A stretch of 64,000 bases of DNA, taken from Skeletonema tropicum (lineage: Eukaryota > Bacillariophyta > Thalassiosirophyceae > Thalassiosirales > Thalassiosiraceae). Of the stretch, positions 53,689 to 64,000 are shown in pieces. The notes beneath the pieces were generated by a model that saw only the letters and a list, made by a program, of their open reading frames with translations, made no database searches and was not told where the DNA came from. The translations under genes were made by a program, and so were the position numbers. Each line of letters starts with the position of its first letter. The first letter of the stretch is position 1. The stretch spans positions 1,922,001-1,986,000 of the forward strand of contig CM074140.1 of the NCBI GenBank assembly GCA_037178625.1. The letters run 5' to 3'.

Positions 53689-54276
53689 ATGGCAACCACC
53701 TGCGCACAAGCCCTGAAACAGTGGGAGGCCAAGAACGAAGGCACTCCCGCCGCTGAGGCCACCGAATTGAATCTATGCAATCAATCAATCGCAAAGCTCG
53801 ATGGCAAAGCATTGGGAACGTTGAAGAAGTGCGAGAAGCTATCTCTCAGCACGAACATGATCGATAAGATGATAGCATTGCCAGGAATGACAGAGCTCAA
53901 GATTCTTAGTTTGGGTCGAAACAACTTGAAGAAGATTGAGAAATTGGAAGATGTTTCTGGAACGCTCGAGCAGCTATGGTTGAGCTACAACTCAATCGCG
54001 TCATTGGACGGGCTATCTTGCCTGACGAACTTGACAACTCTCTACTGCAGCAACAACTTGATCAAGAGCTTCTCCGAACTTGAAAAACTCAAGGCGAATG
54101 AGAAGCTTCGTGACGTGCTCTTCATTGGCAATCCAATGTACGCGGACGTTGCAAGTAAAGAGGAAGCACGCATTGAAATTTTGCGTGTTTTACCAAACTT
54201 AAAAAAGATTGACGGAGAGTTTGTGAAACCTTCTGAGCTTGAAGCTGCTCAAGCACCTCCGTCGTCTGAATCGTAA
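53689..54276 (+). CDS. DNAL1: Axonemal dynein light chain 1 (LC1/DNAL1), leucine-rich repeat protein
   Basis: 195 residues, the usual LC1 length. Opens with MATTCAQALKQWEAKN, then about five SDS22-type leucine-rich repeats (AKLDGKALGTLKKCEKLSLS, LKILSLGRNNLKKIE, LEQLWLSYNSIASLDG, LTTLYCSNNLIKS), and closes with the capping segment LFIGNPMYADV...LPNLKKIDG. LC1 binds the microtubule-binding domain of the outer-arm dynein gamma/beta heavy chain in cilia. In a diatom this implies flagellated male gametes and so a centric species. Intact, no intron in the coding part. Convergent with argininosuccinate lyase. Confidence 0.92.
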   Translation: MATTCAQALKQWEAKNEGTPAAEATELNLCNQSIAKLDGKALGTLKKCEKLSLSTNMIDKMIALPGMTELKILSLGRNNLKKIEKLEDVSGTLEQLWLSYNSIASLDGLSCLTNLTTLYCSNNLIKSFSELEKLKANEKLRDVLFIGNPMYADVASKEEARIEILRVLPNLKKIDGEFVKPSELEAAQAPPSSES

Positions 54277-54397
54277 AATATGTACATGATAGAAACGAGT
54301 GTGACGTATCAAGAAGTTGGCACTTCAACGAATATATACAGATGACTAAACATGCACGTATAGAATATATTAACAAATGTCCTGCGTCTACTTTGAC

Positions 54398-56035
54398 TTA
54401 TGCTTCGTTTAACTTCTGTGCAAATGCTACACATTGATCGATTTGTTCCAACACACGTGCCTTCGAAGTTCCACCGATCGAACTCTTGCGCTCTACACTT
54501 TCCTCGTAGTTCCACACCTTCATTACGTCTTCCTCGAATCGCGGGTCAATTTCTTGGAGTTGCTGCAATGTAAGTGTGTCGATGCTGATATCTTTCTCTT
54601 CTGCTAGTCGAACGCAAGCACCACTGGGGACGAAAAGAAAAGAAAAAGAGTAGGGTTGAGACGTTTGTAGAGAGAATAATCAATACATCATGATTGCAGC
54701 CACACAGCTTGTTCGTCAGACAGAAATCTCATATGTAGAACCCTTCACAGACTTCTTCGTAAAGGAGAAATCATAAGGATTTTGGAGTTTTTTCCTCACT
54801 CGAACTGGTCATATTATCATCAAGTCAACAGCCACGACAAAGTGAATTTACCTAATGTGATGTGTCTCTCGGAAAGGAACTCCCTTCCTCACAAGATAAT
54901 CAGCTAAATCAGTTGCCAGCATCTCTGGACAAAGAGCTTTCAGCAACATCTTGGGATTGGGCTTCATTGTAACTATTACTCCTGTGGCAATGGCCAAACA
55001 GTCCTTCACTGTATCCACTGCATCAAACAAAGGAACCTTGTCCTCTTGTAAATCTTTATTGTACGCTCTTGGCAAGCCCTTCAATGTAGCCATCAAACCA
55101 ACACTACGTCCAATTGCCACTCCAGCCTTTCCTCTCAGTAATTCCAATGCATCTGGGTTCTTCTTCTGGGGCATCAAAGAACTGCCAGTGGCGTAGGCAT
55201 CCGCCATATCAACACACTTGAGCATGTTATTGATGATCAAATCTTCAGCCATTTGACTCAAGTGCACCAAGAACATAGAATGCCACATTAAGAACTCGGC
55301 AACGAAATCACGGTCGCATACAGAGTCCAAAGAGTTGGAAGTGACTCCCTCGAATCCTAGTTCCTTGGCCAAAAACTCGCGATCCACCCCAAACGCGTTA
55401 CCAGCCAACGCTCCACTTCCCAGAGGACACTGATTTGCTCTTGGAATCAGCTCTGTCAACCTCTGAGCGTCTCTCTGAATAGCGGCCATATGAGACATGA
55501 GCCAATGAGCAAAACGAATAGGCTGTGCTGGCTGCAAGTGAGTATATCCCGCCATTAGGACATCAATGTGCTCACGTGCAAACTCGGCAGAGGCCCCCAA
55601 CAACGTGGCAATGTCCTTCAGGATATCACGCTCAGCCTCGACAATCCAAAGCCGTGTATCAGTCGCCACTTGATCGTTACGACTGCGACCAGTGTGCAAC
55701 TTCCCACCAAGTGGACCAATAATTTCTGTCAATCGTCGTTCATTTGCCGTATGGATATCCTCATCTCCAGCCTTGAGCTCGAACGTCCCAGCCTTCCACT
55801 CCTCTGCCACCTTTTCCAAACCGGCAACGATTTGATCGCGTTCTTCTTCGGTCAATATACCCACCTTTTGAGTGGCCTTGGCATATGCGATGGATCCACG
55901 TAGATCTTGGGACCACATGCGTTTGTCGAAGTTGATGGATTCATTAAATTTTTCCATGATGGGGTCGACCTGTCCTGAGAACCGACCGCCGGTGCCGAAG
56001 AGGCCGCCGCGAGAGCCTTCTGCTTGTTCTGACAT
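54398..56035 (-). CDS. ASL: Argininosuccinate lyase
   Basis: Exons 56035-54852 and 54623-54398; GT-AG intron of 228 nt; 469 residues, the normal size. Catalyses argininosuccinate to arginine plus fumarate in arginine synthesis and the diatom urea cycle. Fumarase/aspartase superfamily signature SSLMPQKKNPD (catalytic Ser loop) is present. Also visible are GGRFSGQVDP at the start, TANERRLTEIIGPLGGKLHT, TGRSRNDQVATDTRLW and AGYTHLQPAQP (catalytic His in THLQ). The second exon supplies the helical end (ISIDTLTLQQLQEIDPRFEE, SSIGGTSKARV). No presequence is seen, so cytosolic or mitochondrial location is uncertain. Confidence 0.95.
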
Positions 56036-56352
56036 GGTTAGTGAAGAAATGAGGAGTATAAGAGTGATGCTGTAGATGGCTATGTTACAGCTATATATTG
56101 GTCGGGAACATGAATTATGGCAGCATCACCGTGGAGTCGGCTCGGGTTTGCTCTCACTCTGCATTCGATTTTGCACTTGCGGCTGAAAAATGGTCTTTCC
56201 GTCGATCTACGAATCTCTCAAAGATCCCCTCTTGGGAGCACCCATGCTCTGGGGGCATACATGTGTACTTACGCCACCCCGGAGACTTGTCAGACACTTA
56301 AATACTTCGAAGTTATGAGATGTGGTTATAATATGAATCATTATGTGCATTT

Positions 56353-58745
56353 CTACTTTGAATAGTGTTGCTTCAACACCAATTTATTTCCATCAGCGTC
56401 TTTCTTCATAGTGCAGAGTTCAAACACAATCTTTTTGAACGCCTTCTGTCTCTCAGGGAATTCCTTCGTCACGTCAAACTTATTCATCAACTTGACAGTC
56501 TTGATTGACCCGCTGTTCAACCAGATTTCTCGTCGAACAGACTCCAACGTAATCTTGCGCTTTCCATCTGCTCCAATCTCAACACCCACAGCTTCTTTCG
56601 CAATGGGCTTCGCTGCAGCTGGTTTAGGCTTCGACTGTTCGATACTAGCTGCCTTCTTCGAGTTATCTTCACTTGCAGTATTGGGCTGAGATGCAGCTGT
56701 TGCATCTGCGGAAGTTCCATCCGCTTCGTTGACAGGTGTCTCACCTCGAGCCTTAGCCAACATAGCCTTTAATCCTGCGGCTGTAGCTATTCCGACGTCA
56801 TCATCAGAGTCGTCATCAGACATCATGTCATCTCCCGAATCGTAGTCACCTCCGAAACCACCACCATCATCCATGACCTCATCTTCTCCAATGTTCACAT
56901 CATCGTCATCAAACTGTTCATTAGCATCATAATCCAACGCCTCATATTCCGCCGAGACGTCACGTTGATAGAAGCCTTCTTCCATCGCCCCAGCCTCAAA
57001 TCCAGTAGCTGCTCCTCCACCTCCTTTCTTACCCGCAGATGCCTCAGCAGCTTGCGCCACGGCAGCACGTCCAAACCTCCGTTTCCCTCCAAACTCAGTA
57101 TCATTTGCTCCACCAATCACACCATCATCGTCCATTGTGAGTCCCTCATCGGCCATGGAAGACAACAATTCTTTCCTTGCCCTACCACCACCCCTCTTGG
57201 TCTCAAACTTGATGTCACCCATTACATCATCTCCGTCATCAAAATTATCAGTACTAGCCAATTTTCCAAGCAATCTCGCCCGACTCAACGCCTTTGGAGC
57301 TGGTCCCCTCACACCACTACTGACAATTGACGCGGCAGTCTCATCTTTGTCACTACTCTGTTTCCCATGCATCATATACCGTGTCACTGTATTCCTCTGT
57401 TGTTCAATGGCAGCTTCGGCATCTTCCATGGAAAGGGAGACAGTCTTGTACGGTTGACTGAAGGTATGAAAACCAAAGATTGGCTGAATGGTGATTTGTT
57501 CGGGGGCTACTACATTCGACGAGCCTGGTTGAGGTGGTGGTATCGATGCAGCCGAAGTAGGTGCCACAGTCAGCATGACATACTTGGAAGCATTCGATTC
57601 CACCACACCATGATATTGATTCGATAACTTATTCCCCTCATCATCGGAAGCATCACCACCACCATTCAACCCTTGTTGCTTCTGTTTCCGCCGTTTGGCA
57701 GCAATTTTTTCAAAGAATTCAGCCTTTTCTTGGAGTACCCACCGACGTGGACGTGCATCGTGACGTCTCCATCGTCGTTTCTTCTTTTTGGGGGGTCCAC
57801 TGCCGTCGTCGGGGCGGTAGGCTGTGGATTCGTCTTCGTCGCTTTCATCCTTGAATAATTTGCGTGGGGGTAAGAAAAAGAAGTAGGTGCAATATTCAAC
57901 AGTGTTAGTTGGTGACACATCAAAGAAAGAGCACAATCATAATCACGGTGTAATCCATCAGTAAGACCCATGAAAAAATATACGGGAGCCTACTAACAAC
58001 GACATGACTTTTTCAGAACACTTCGCCGATAACTAACTCCCACTCCATATATTATTGCATGCGAACAATCTTGTAAATGGTTTAAAATGATTCATTTTCA
58101 AGAAATAACTAGTCATGCTTTTATGTGAAAGACGTGCTTTCATCTCCTCTCTCTCTGTGTGTCTCTGCAAACATCAACTCTCAAACACATCACGTGCACA
58201 AAAACAAAACATCAAAAATGTACACATCACCATCATCATGATGTGTGACGTGCACACCAATATTCAATATCTCTTACCTTGGCCAACGGAACCTCCTCCT
58301 CATACATCCGACCATCTTTCAACGCACCCGTATAAAAATTAGGCCTGGTAACAGTCTCTGGAAATTTCGCCACACGAGGAAATGTCAATGTCAACTTTTC
58401 CGCAGCCACCTTGGCTGCTGCCTCAGCTGCTGTTGCTTTACCACCACCGCCACCATCACTATCATTTCCAGAATTTACTGCGGATGATGAATTAGTAGTA
58501 GCATTATTATTCTTTTGCAACTGGCGTTCCTTCTTGGCAACAGCTTTGCGAACAGCAATGGGATCAACGGATGTGGAGGTTCCACCCTTGATGAGTTGGA
58601 TGGAGATTGTGCCACCGGGGGGGAGATGGCGGGCGTATTTGGCGAGGAGGGCGTCGATTCGTAGAGAGGAGGGGATGGAGGATGGTGGTTGTGGTTGGGT
58701 TGGTGCTGGACGCTTCCTGCTGCCAGCAGCAGTGTTGGCCATCAT
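56353..58745 (-). CDS. GTF2F1: TFIIF alpha subunit (RAP74) homologue
   Basis: Exons 58745-58278 and 57849-56353 with one 428-nt intron; 654 residues. The N-terminal half contains LTFPRVAKFPETVTRPNFYT and RWRRHDARPRRWVLQEK, in the place of the dimerisation/RAP74 N-terminal segment. The middle is very acidic with DDDSDDD-type runs. Residues about 590-654 form a winged-helix C-terminal domain (KRKITLESVRREIWLNSG, ...VTKEFPERQKAFKKIVFELC) like RAP74, which binds the FCP1 phosphatase. TFIIF recruits RNA polymerase II to promoters and aids elongation. Length and layout (fold-acid linker-winged helix) fit the family although overall identity is low. Confidence 0.75.
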
Positions 58746-59155
58746 GGTTTATTTTGTGGGTGGGGTGTGATGTGGGCGGGGTGTGGTGCGTTTTGCGTTT
58801 GCGAGATGGTGAGGCGTCCCTTCTATCTTTCAAAATCAAAGTCCCAATTAGAAACGAAGACCTTTCAAATTTGGCACGGATCTTTTGGCACGACCCTTTT
58901 CATTTTCTTTCACGGACAGTAGGCCTCAACGTAGGAATTAGTAACAGTACGATGATATCTTCGCCATTTTTCACTTTTGGCACGTTTGATCCCCCTTTGA
59001 TCCGATCCCTTTTTTGCTTTGCTGCGGTAGAAATGAAAGCTCATAAAAAGAAAGGACATAATATCACAACATAAAGCACAAGAGCAAAACAATTCATCGA
59101 CTATAACGTGAAGCAAGAGCCTCCCTTACTATTCTCCCTCTATTGATTCGAAATA
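58746..59155. promoter_or_regulatory. Divergent promoter region (TFIIF alpha / Kazal inhibitor)
   Basis: 410 bp between two divergently transcribed genes. The last 100 bp (CATAAAGCACAAGAGCAAAA ... AACGTGAAGCA) reappears before the second Kazal gene (61745-61796), so the promoter was duplicated with the gene. No specific factor site can be named. Confidence 0.5.
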
Positions 59156-61229
59156 ATGAAGCTCTCCCTCGCCTATGCAATCCTCGTCACCACAGCGGCC
59201 ACCACATCCGCCCGTCTTTTTGCCAAAAATAATAATAACGTGGTCCGTAAATTGCAAAGTGACGAAGTAGTTTGCAATATGATGTATGATCCAGTGTGCG
59301 GCGAAGATGGTTTGACGTACAGCAACGACTGCCTTGCAAGGGCCTCTGGAGTCGCTGTTGCGTATCGAGGCGAGTGTACAAGGGAGACATCAATGCCCGG
59401 AATGCCACTTCCCTGCCCCACGGATATTGCTCTTGTTTGTGGACGTGATGGAGAAACATATGATAACGAGTGTCTGGCAAAGGCTGCGGGAACAGAAATG
59501 GTATCGAAAGGTGCTTGTCCCGAGCCCTGTACTGAAGAGTATGCGCCTGTATGTGGTGATGATGGAAAGACATATGGCAACGAATGTGAAGCAAAGGTTG
59601 CAGGAGTTACGAATTTTTCAAAAGGCGAGTGTCCCGACGTTCCTACCATGCCTACTGAACCAGTCGCTCCTGATGGAATCGCCTGCACTGAGGAGTATTT
59701 TCCAGTGTGTGGTTCTGATGGAAAGACATATGGCAACGAGTGTGAAGCAAAGGTTGCACGTGTAACGATTGTTTCAAAAGGAGAATGTCCAGAGGTCCCT
59801 ACCATGCCTACTGAACCTGTCGCTCCTGAAGTAATCGCCTGCGCCGCGGTGTGGGATCCAGTGTGTGGTTCTGATGGCAAGACATATGGCAACGACTGCG
59901 AAGCAAAGGTTGCAGGCGTTACTATCGTGTCCAGAGGCGAGTGTGGGGGGGCAATTCCAATTCCTTGCCCAGCAAACATTGATCCTGTTTGTGGACGTGA
60001 TGGTGTAACCTATGATAATGAGTGCCTTGCAAAGGCTTCAGAAACAGATGTTGCCTCGATGGGCCCCTGTCCTAAGCCTTGTACTGAGGAGTATGCGCCT
60101 GTATGTGGTAATGATGATGTTTCCTACGATAACACATGTTATGCGGAGGCCGCAGGCGCTACTGTTGTTTCAAAAGGCCGTTGTGCCGAGCCTTGCACAT
60201 TGGATTATATCCCAGTATGCGGCTCTGATGGTATGACGTACGCTAATCGGTGCACAGCAGAGGCTGCAGGTGTTCAAGTCGCAACTGAGGGGGTATGCCC
60301 AGGCGAAGTTGTAACTTGTGAAATGAACTATGACCCTCTCTGTGGATCTGATGGCGTAACATATGGAAACCTCTGTCAAGCTGCACAAGCTGTCGTCATT
60401 TCAAAAGGCGAATGTCCTCCTGTTATGTGCACCATGGAAGAAGATCCTCAGTGCGGAAAAGATGGAGTCGATTATGCCAATAAATGCGAGGCGGAAGCTG
60501 CTGGTGCTATAATTGCTTACGAAGGAGAGTGCATGGCTTGTACTATGGAACACGATCCCCAGTGCGGTGTCAATGGGCAAACATATTCGAACAAGTGCTT
60601 GATTGGGCTTGAGAAAGTTGAAATCGCGCATGCTGGAGAATGTGATCCAGTGTTTTGCACCTTGCAGTACGATCCTGGTAAGTACCTCGAATGTTCGATA
60701 TTTTTTGGTTCTGAATACATGAAACTAACTTGTCACTCGATTCGACTTCATTCCAAAAGTCTGTGGTGTTGACAAGGTAACTTATGGCAACGATTGTCAA
60801 GCCGGAGCAGCTAATGTTAAGGTTGCTTACAAAGGCGAATGCATCGCCTTCGCCTGTCCAAGAAATATTGATCCTGTTTGTTCCAATAAGAAGACATATG
60901 ATAACAGTTGCTTGGCAGTTGCTGACTTTATTGCATACAAGGGCGAATGTACTGAATCAGCTGATCCTGAGGTTGTCACGTTCGACACATTCGACACGAA
61001 CACGGAATCAACTACCTCGCCTTCGCCCACAGTAAATTCAACTGTACCAGAAACCACGCCGCAAGATGATGTGAATTCAACTGTAACAGAACCCACGCCA
61101 CAAGATGATTCTCCCGACGACGTTCCGGTTAGTGCTAAGAGTGATCCGGTGGAGTCATCTGCTTCCACTGCTGCTATCGGTACAGCTACTGTTCTTGCCG
61201 TATCTGCTTTCATCTTTATTGCAGTTTAG
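59156..61229 (+). CDS. Secreted 13-domain Kazal-type serine protease inhibitor, likely membrane-anchored
   Basis: Exons 59156-60677 and 60760-61229 (82-nt GT-AG intron inside domain 12); 663 residues. Signal peptide MKLSLAYAILVTTAATTSA. Thirteen Kazal units follow, each about 37 residues with the spacing C...PVCG.DG.TY.N.C.A...G......G.C. Spacers such as PEVPTMPTEPVAPE separate some of them. Kazal domains insert a reactive loop into trypsin/subtilisin-type proteases; the differing loop residues suggest a broad target range. A Thr/Asp-rich stalk (NSTVPETTPQDD) and a terminal hydrophobic segment (GTATVLAVSAFIFIAV) without a basic tail suggest GPI anchoring. Likely role: cell-surface defence against proteases or control of the organism's own proteases (inference). 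Confidence 0.92.
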
Positions 61230-61824
61230 TCAGAAGATACTACATTATTATTTGTATTAGGGGTTATTACGAGTAATGAAATATAAAAGAAGTATTAGAT
61301 AGAAAGATAGAAGTGTATCACAAACTTGAATAGATGCTGATCACCTGAACAAGACCAGGTTTATTGCTATGTACAAATCAAGGTAAATGCATTGCTCTCG
61401 AGCATGAATGTGGGCCGAAGCACGATATTACACACGCACACAGAGTCTCCTAGATCTTCGCTGCAATTTCACCAACTAACAGTGACGAAATTTGACACAT
61501 TCAGCTGTTTCCCTTCCCTTTGCATTATTGTCATCGTTGTCTTTTTATCTAGAGCATACAGTACTTAGCTGTTCCCCAAGATGCAAACTCAGTGAGGTTG
61601 GACTGCCCGCGCGCATTTCTTACCTGAGATTTTGCACGATGCGACTTTCACTCATCACATCGTACCATACCTATCATGACACGCGTCCATTTAGTTTACC
61701 CTTGAGCAGCGTCCGACGTGATGAAAAGCAACACAAGAGCACTCATAAAACACAAGTGCAAACCAATTCTTTACAATTGGATAACGTGAAGCAACATTTC
61801 ATCCTCCTAACATCATTGAAGATA
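61230..61824. other. Intergenic region, promoter of second Kazal gene
   Basis: Contains the duplicated promoter block (AAACACAAGTGCAAACCAATTC...AACGTGAAGCAA). Upstream in-frame codons from 61492 are unlikely to be coding because the signal peptide starts at 61825. Confidence 0.5.
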
Positions 61825-62884
61825 ATGAAGCTCTCCCTCGCATTTGCTATCCTCGCCACCACAGCGGCAACCACATCCGCCCGTCTTCTTGCCAAGAATA
61901 ATAACGGGGACCGCAAATTGCAAGCCCCTGTGGGTCATAGAGCCTGCAACAGGGTATTACGTCCCGTGTGTGGCACTGATGGTGTGACGTACAGCAACGA
62001 CTGCCTTGCAAGGGCCTCTGGAGCCACTATCGCTTCCACAGGCAGATGCCCTGAGGTCCCTACCATGCCTAGAGCCTGCAACAGGGTATTACGTCCCGTA
62101 TGTGGCACTGATGGTGTGACGTACAGCAACGACTGCCTTGCAAGGGCCTCTGGAGCCACTATCGCTTCCACAGGCAGATGCCCTGAGGTCCCTACCATGC
62201 CTAGAGCCTGCAACAGGGTATTACGTCCCGTATGTGGCACTGATGGTGTGACGTACAGCAACGACTGCGTTGCAAGGGCCTCTGGAGCCACTATCGCTTC
62301 CACAGGCAGATGCCCTGAGGTCCCTACCATGCCTACAGCTCCGGCCGAGGATGATCAATAGTGTGTTCTTCCATGTATCGTCCAGTGTGTGGAGCTAATG
62401 GCAAGACGTACATCAACAACTGTAAAGCAAAGGTTGCAGGAACTACTGTCGTGTCCAAAGGCAGATGCCCAAGACGAAGAGTGTGTTCTACCATTGATCG
62501 TCCAGTGTGTGGCTCCAATGGCAAGACGTACAGCAATGGCTGCAAAGCTAGGGTCGCAGGAGCCACTGTTGTGTCCAAAGGCGTATGTACTAAATCAGGA
62601 TTTACGTTTGACATGAATACGGCATCAGTTACCGATGCTGAGGCGGTTACGTCCGAAATGAACACGGAATCGGAATCAACTAGACTTCGTCTACAGTAAA
62701 GCCAACTGTATCAGAAGCCACACTAGAAGACGATCATGCCGATACCATGGACTTGCAATGTACTTTGATTGATCGTGCGGGTTCTCAATCATCTACTTCC
62801 ACTGCCGGTAGTTTTCTTCTTGCCGTATCTGCTTTCATCTTCGTTCTTAGAATGTGTTTCGGGTTATTATTAGTAATAAAGTAA
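61825..62884 (+). CDS. Kazal inhibitor paralogue with recent domain triplication; frame broken twice
   Basis: Starts MKLSLAFAILATTAATTSAR, nearly the same signal peptide as the 59156 gene. Three almost identical Kazal units (132-bp period) lead to a TAG at 62359. One missing A before it would restore IVCSSMYRPVCG and two more Kazal units (five in total). A second slip near 62682 separates the Thr/Ser stalk and the terminal hydrophobic segment (SFLLAVSAFIF) that parallels the first gene. If both are read through, the protein ends at 62884. As it stands the product is a 178-residue soluble three-domain inhibitor. Either sequence errors or a decaying tandem duplicate. Confidence 0.7.
61939..62334 (+). 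repeat. Three tandem 132-bp Kazal-coding repeats
   Basis: Units begin at 61939, 62071 and 62203 (AGAGCCTGCAACAGGGTATT) and differ by only a few bases (e.g. CCTT to CGTT in the third unit). They encode 44 residues each. Such near-identity points to very recent unequal exchange or slippage. Confidence 0.92.
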
Positions 62885-63105
62885 TTGAGTTTTGGATATA
62901 GATTTTGAACTCGAATCGAGGGTATTGTAGATGCTCATATCTCAATAAAAGAAAGTACAAGCAATCAAATGGACTGCATCCTATCAGCAAAAAGGAGGGT
63001 GTGGGAGGTACAAGCTAGAAGTCGAAGAGATGAAGGATGAAGGATACAGGTGATTTGAGATACGTAGCTTCTACTCGTCCTTCTTCGGGATGGAAAGAGA
63101 AAAAA
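62885..63105. other. Intergenic region
   Basis: 3' flank of the Kazal paralogue. Nothing identifiable. Confidence 0.4.
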
Positions 63106-63287
63106 GTGAACCTCCGCGAAATAAATCCCCCCGGGAGTCTAAAAATGTTGGCTAGTCTGCTCGAGGGGGGTCTGACTTTCGGAATAGTCACATACTAATT
63201 CCCTAGTATTTACTAGTAGAAACTGGGAGGGGGATCTAAATATTTGGCACAGTGTTCGGAGGGGGGGGTTAGTTCGCGGAGGTTCAC
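63106..63287. mobile_element. Small MITE-like inverted-repeat element
   Basis: A 182-bp stretch opens GTGAACCTCCGCGAA and closes with the reverse complement. C-/G-runs sit just inside each end. No convincing target duplication. Non-coding. Confidence 0.6.
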
Positions 63288-63482
63288 GTATATATTCATA
63301 CGGCCCGAAAAAAAAAATGAAAAATGAAAAATCGATGTTGCGTGTCATCAATAACGGAACTGCTTGGTAGTAGATCTTTGAGTACAAAACTTATCTTGGT
63401 TGAGTGGTTCCTAGCTTCATAGACGCTTGTTCATTCGCTTGTCACTTTCCACCTGAATTGTTAGGCTTGATAAATAATCACA

Positions 63483-64000
63483 ATGGCGAAGAAGAAGCAA
63501 GCTCGGAAGTCAAACAAGAAGAAAAGTGGCGGCGGCAATAACGGTGCAAAAAGCAGGGTTGCTTCATCTTCACCCACCGTTACTGACCCATCCGCATTAC
63601 TGAAAGGAGAGATTCCAGATTTTGGAAGTATTGAACCCATCACGAAACGTAATTACTCGTCTATATACTCTTGTTACAAATCTGCAACCCACCGTTTTTT
63701 GCAATACATGCGAGACAATGTGCCCAAAAATTTGATTGATGGTGATACATCCGTCAACTTTCTGTTGACTGCTGCCGATTGGATGAGTTCACAATCTCAT
63801 GTTTTGGATCCTTACGTCATGAGAGATCTCAAGCTGTGCATTCGAATGCGTAACCGAGTTGCCAAGTCTATGTTTGGAGGCGGCGATGATGGGCATAAAT
63901 ACTTTCTTCAGGTGTTAGTTTACTGTTGGACCGTGTTGAGGATTCTCCCTACTGCAGAGAAGAAAATTGAGGATGACACAGTGGAGGATGGCGAGATCGT
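63483..64000 (+). CDS. DUF6604-like protein, 5' part (cut by window end)
   Basis: An open frame of 172 codons runs off the window. A Lys-rich start (MAKKKQARKSNKKKSGGG) is followed by NYSSIYSCYKSATHRFLQYM, DLKLCIRMRNRVAKSM and GDDGHKYFLQVLVYCWTVLR. The pattern Y..YK.AT..F..., then L...I..R..VA..., then GH.YF..VL matches what I recall of DUF6604, found in fungal and algal proteins of unknown function. The start is the first ATG after a short AT-rich leader. The remainder, and any introns, lie outside. Confidence 0.65.
   Translation, partial: MAKKKQARKSNKKKSGGGNNGAKSRVASSSPTVTDPSALLKGEIPDFGSIEPITKRNYSSIYSCYKSATHRFLQYMRDNVPKNLIDGDTSVNFLLTAADWMSSQSHVLDPYVMRDLKLCIRMRNRVAKSMFGGGDDGHKYFLQVLVYCWTVLRILPTAEKKIEDDTVEDGEI

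Noticed and set aside
59173..59979. Long minus-strand ORF (268 codons) opposite the Kazal gene
   Set aside because: Antisense shadow of the regular Kazal codon pattern; the plus strand has signal peptide, Cys pattern and intron.
61935..62330. Minus-strand ORF opposite the second Kazal gene
   Set aside because: Same antisense effect from the 132-bp repeats.
1..64000. tRNA, rRNA, riboswitch or bacterial-type operon features
   Set aside because: None could be supported by eye. The window is a eukaryotic nuclear region and a covariance search would be needed to exclude small RNA genes.

Overview
This window is nuclear DNA of a diatom, most likely a centric (Thalassiosirales-type) species. The genes have GT-AG introns, mostly about 80-230 nt with one of about 430 nt. 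Several proteins start with a signal peptide that runs into the plastid-targeting ASAFAP-type motif of stramenopile algae with secondary plastids. The fatty-acid elongase at 36993-38272 closely resembles the ELO2-type C20 elongase I remember from Thalassiosira pseudonana. An axonemal dynein light chain gene (53689-54276) fits centric diatoms, which make flagellated sperm. Nothing here is bacterial, so there are no operons or Shine-Dalgarno sites.

Layout. 1-2050: repeats (a 577-bp inverted repeat, a GCCGT microsatellite, a 951-bp element with palindrome-rich inverted arms). 2096-6571: a plastid-type DUF3605-like protein, a trypsin-like protease and a strictosidine-synthase-like (SMP-30/APMAP) protein. 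6836-8055: remnants of a duplicated trypsin locus split by a TA-flanked inverted-repeat element, then a short ORF with a histone H3-like start. 8544-16232: a Mediator subunit Med21 carrying a Tudor-like insert, a mitochondrial carrier, a small plastid protein and a very large class-3 lipase-like protein. 16233-19660: gene-poor, with three tandem 562-bp repeats. 19988-24524: a six-exon M11 (gametolysin) metalloprotease. 25182-34263: a plastid protein of unknown role, a second lipase-like protein lacking the catalytic serine, and, tail-to-tail with it, an NB-ARC NTPase. 35111-36777: a short LTR retroelement with identical LTRs and a 5-bp target duplication, followed by a TA-flanked MITE. 36993-45811: PUFA elongase, unknown secreted or plastid protein, patatin-like phospholipase and a BT1-family transporter. 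46930-48682: a broken M11 protease paralogue. 48846-50913: a hAT-like element. 51641-58745: MYND-finger protein, axonemal dynein LC1, argininosuccinate lyase and TFIIF alpha. 59156-62884: a 13-domain Kazal inhibitor and a damaged paralogue with freshly duplicated domains. 63483-end: start of a DUF6604-like gene.

Themes. (i) Extracellular proteolysis and its control: trypsin-like protease, two M11 proteases, two multi-Kazal inhibitors. (ii) Lipid enzymes: two class-3 lipase-like proteins, a patatin, an elongase. (iii) A lipase-like pseudoenzyme beside an NB-ARC NTPase, which on paper recalls the lipase-like/NLR pairs of plant immunity. (iv) Urea-cycle metabolism: argininosuccinate lyase and perhaps the ornithine/acylcarnitine-type carrier.

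Caution. Several otherwise well-conserved genes (2096-3335, 30296-34263, 36993-38272, 38576-39483, 39550-43355, 46930-48682, 61825-62884) need one or more single-base frame corrections. Either the assembly holds residual indels or some of these copies are decaying. Exon boundaries are inferred from splice motifs and reading phase only.
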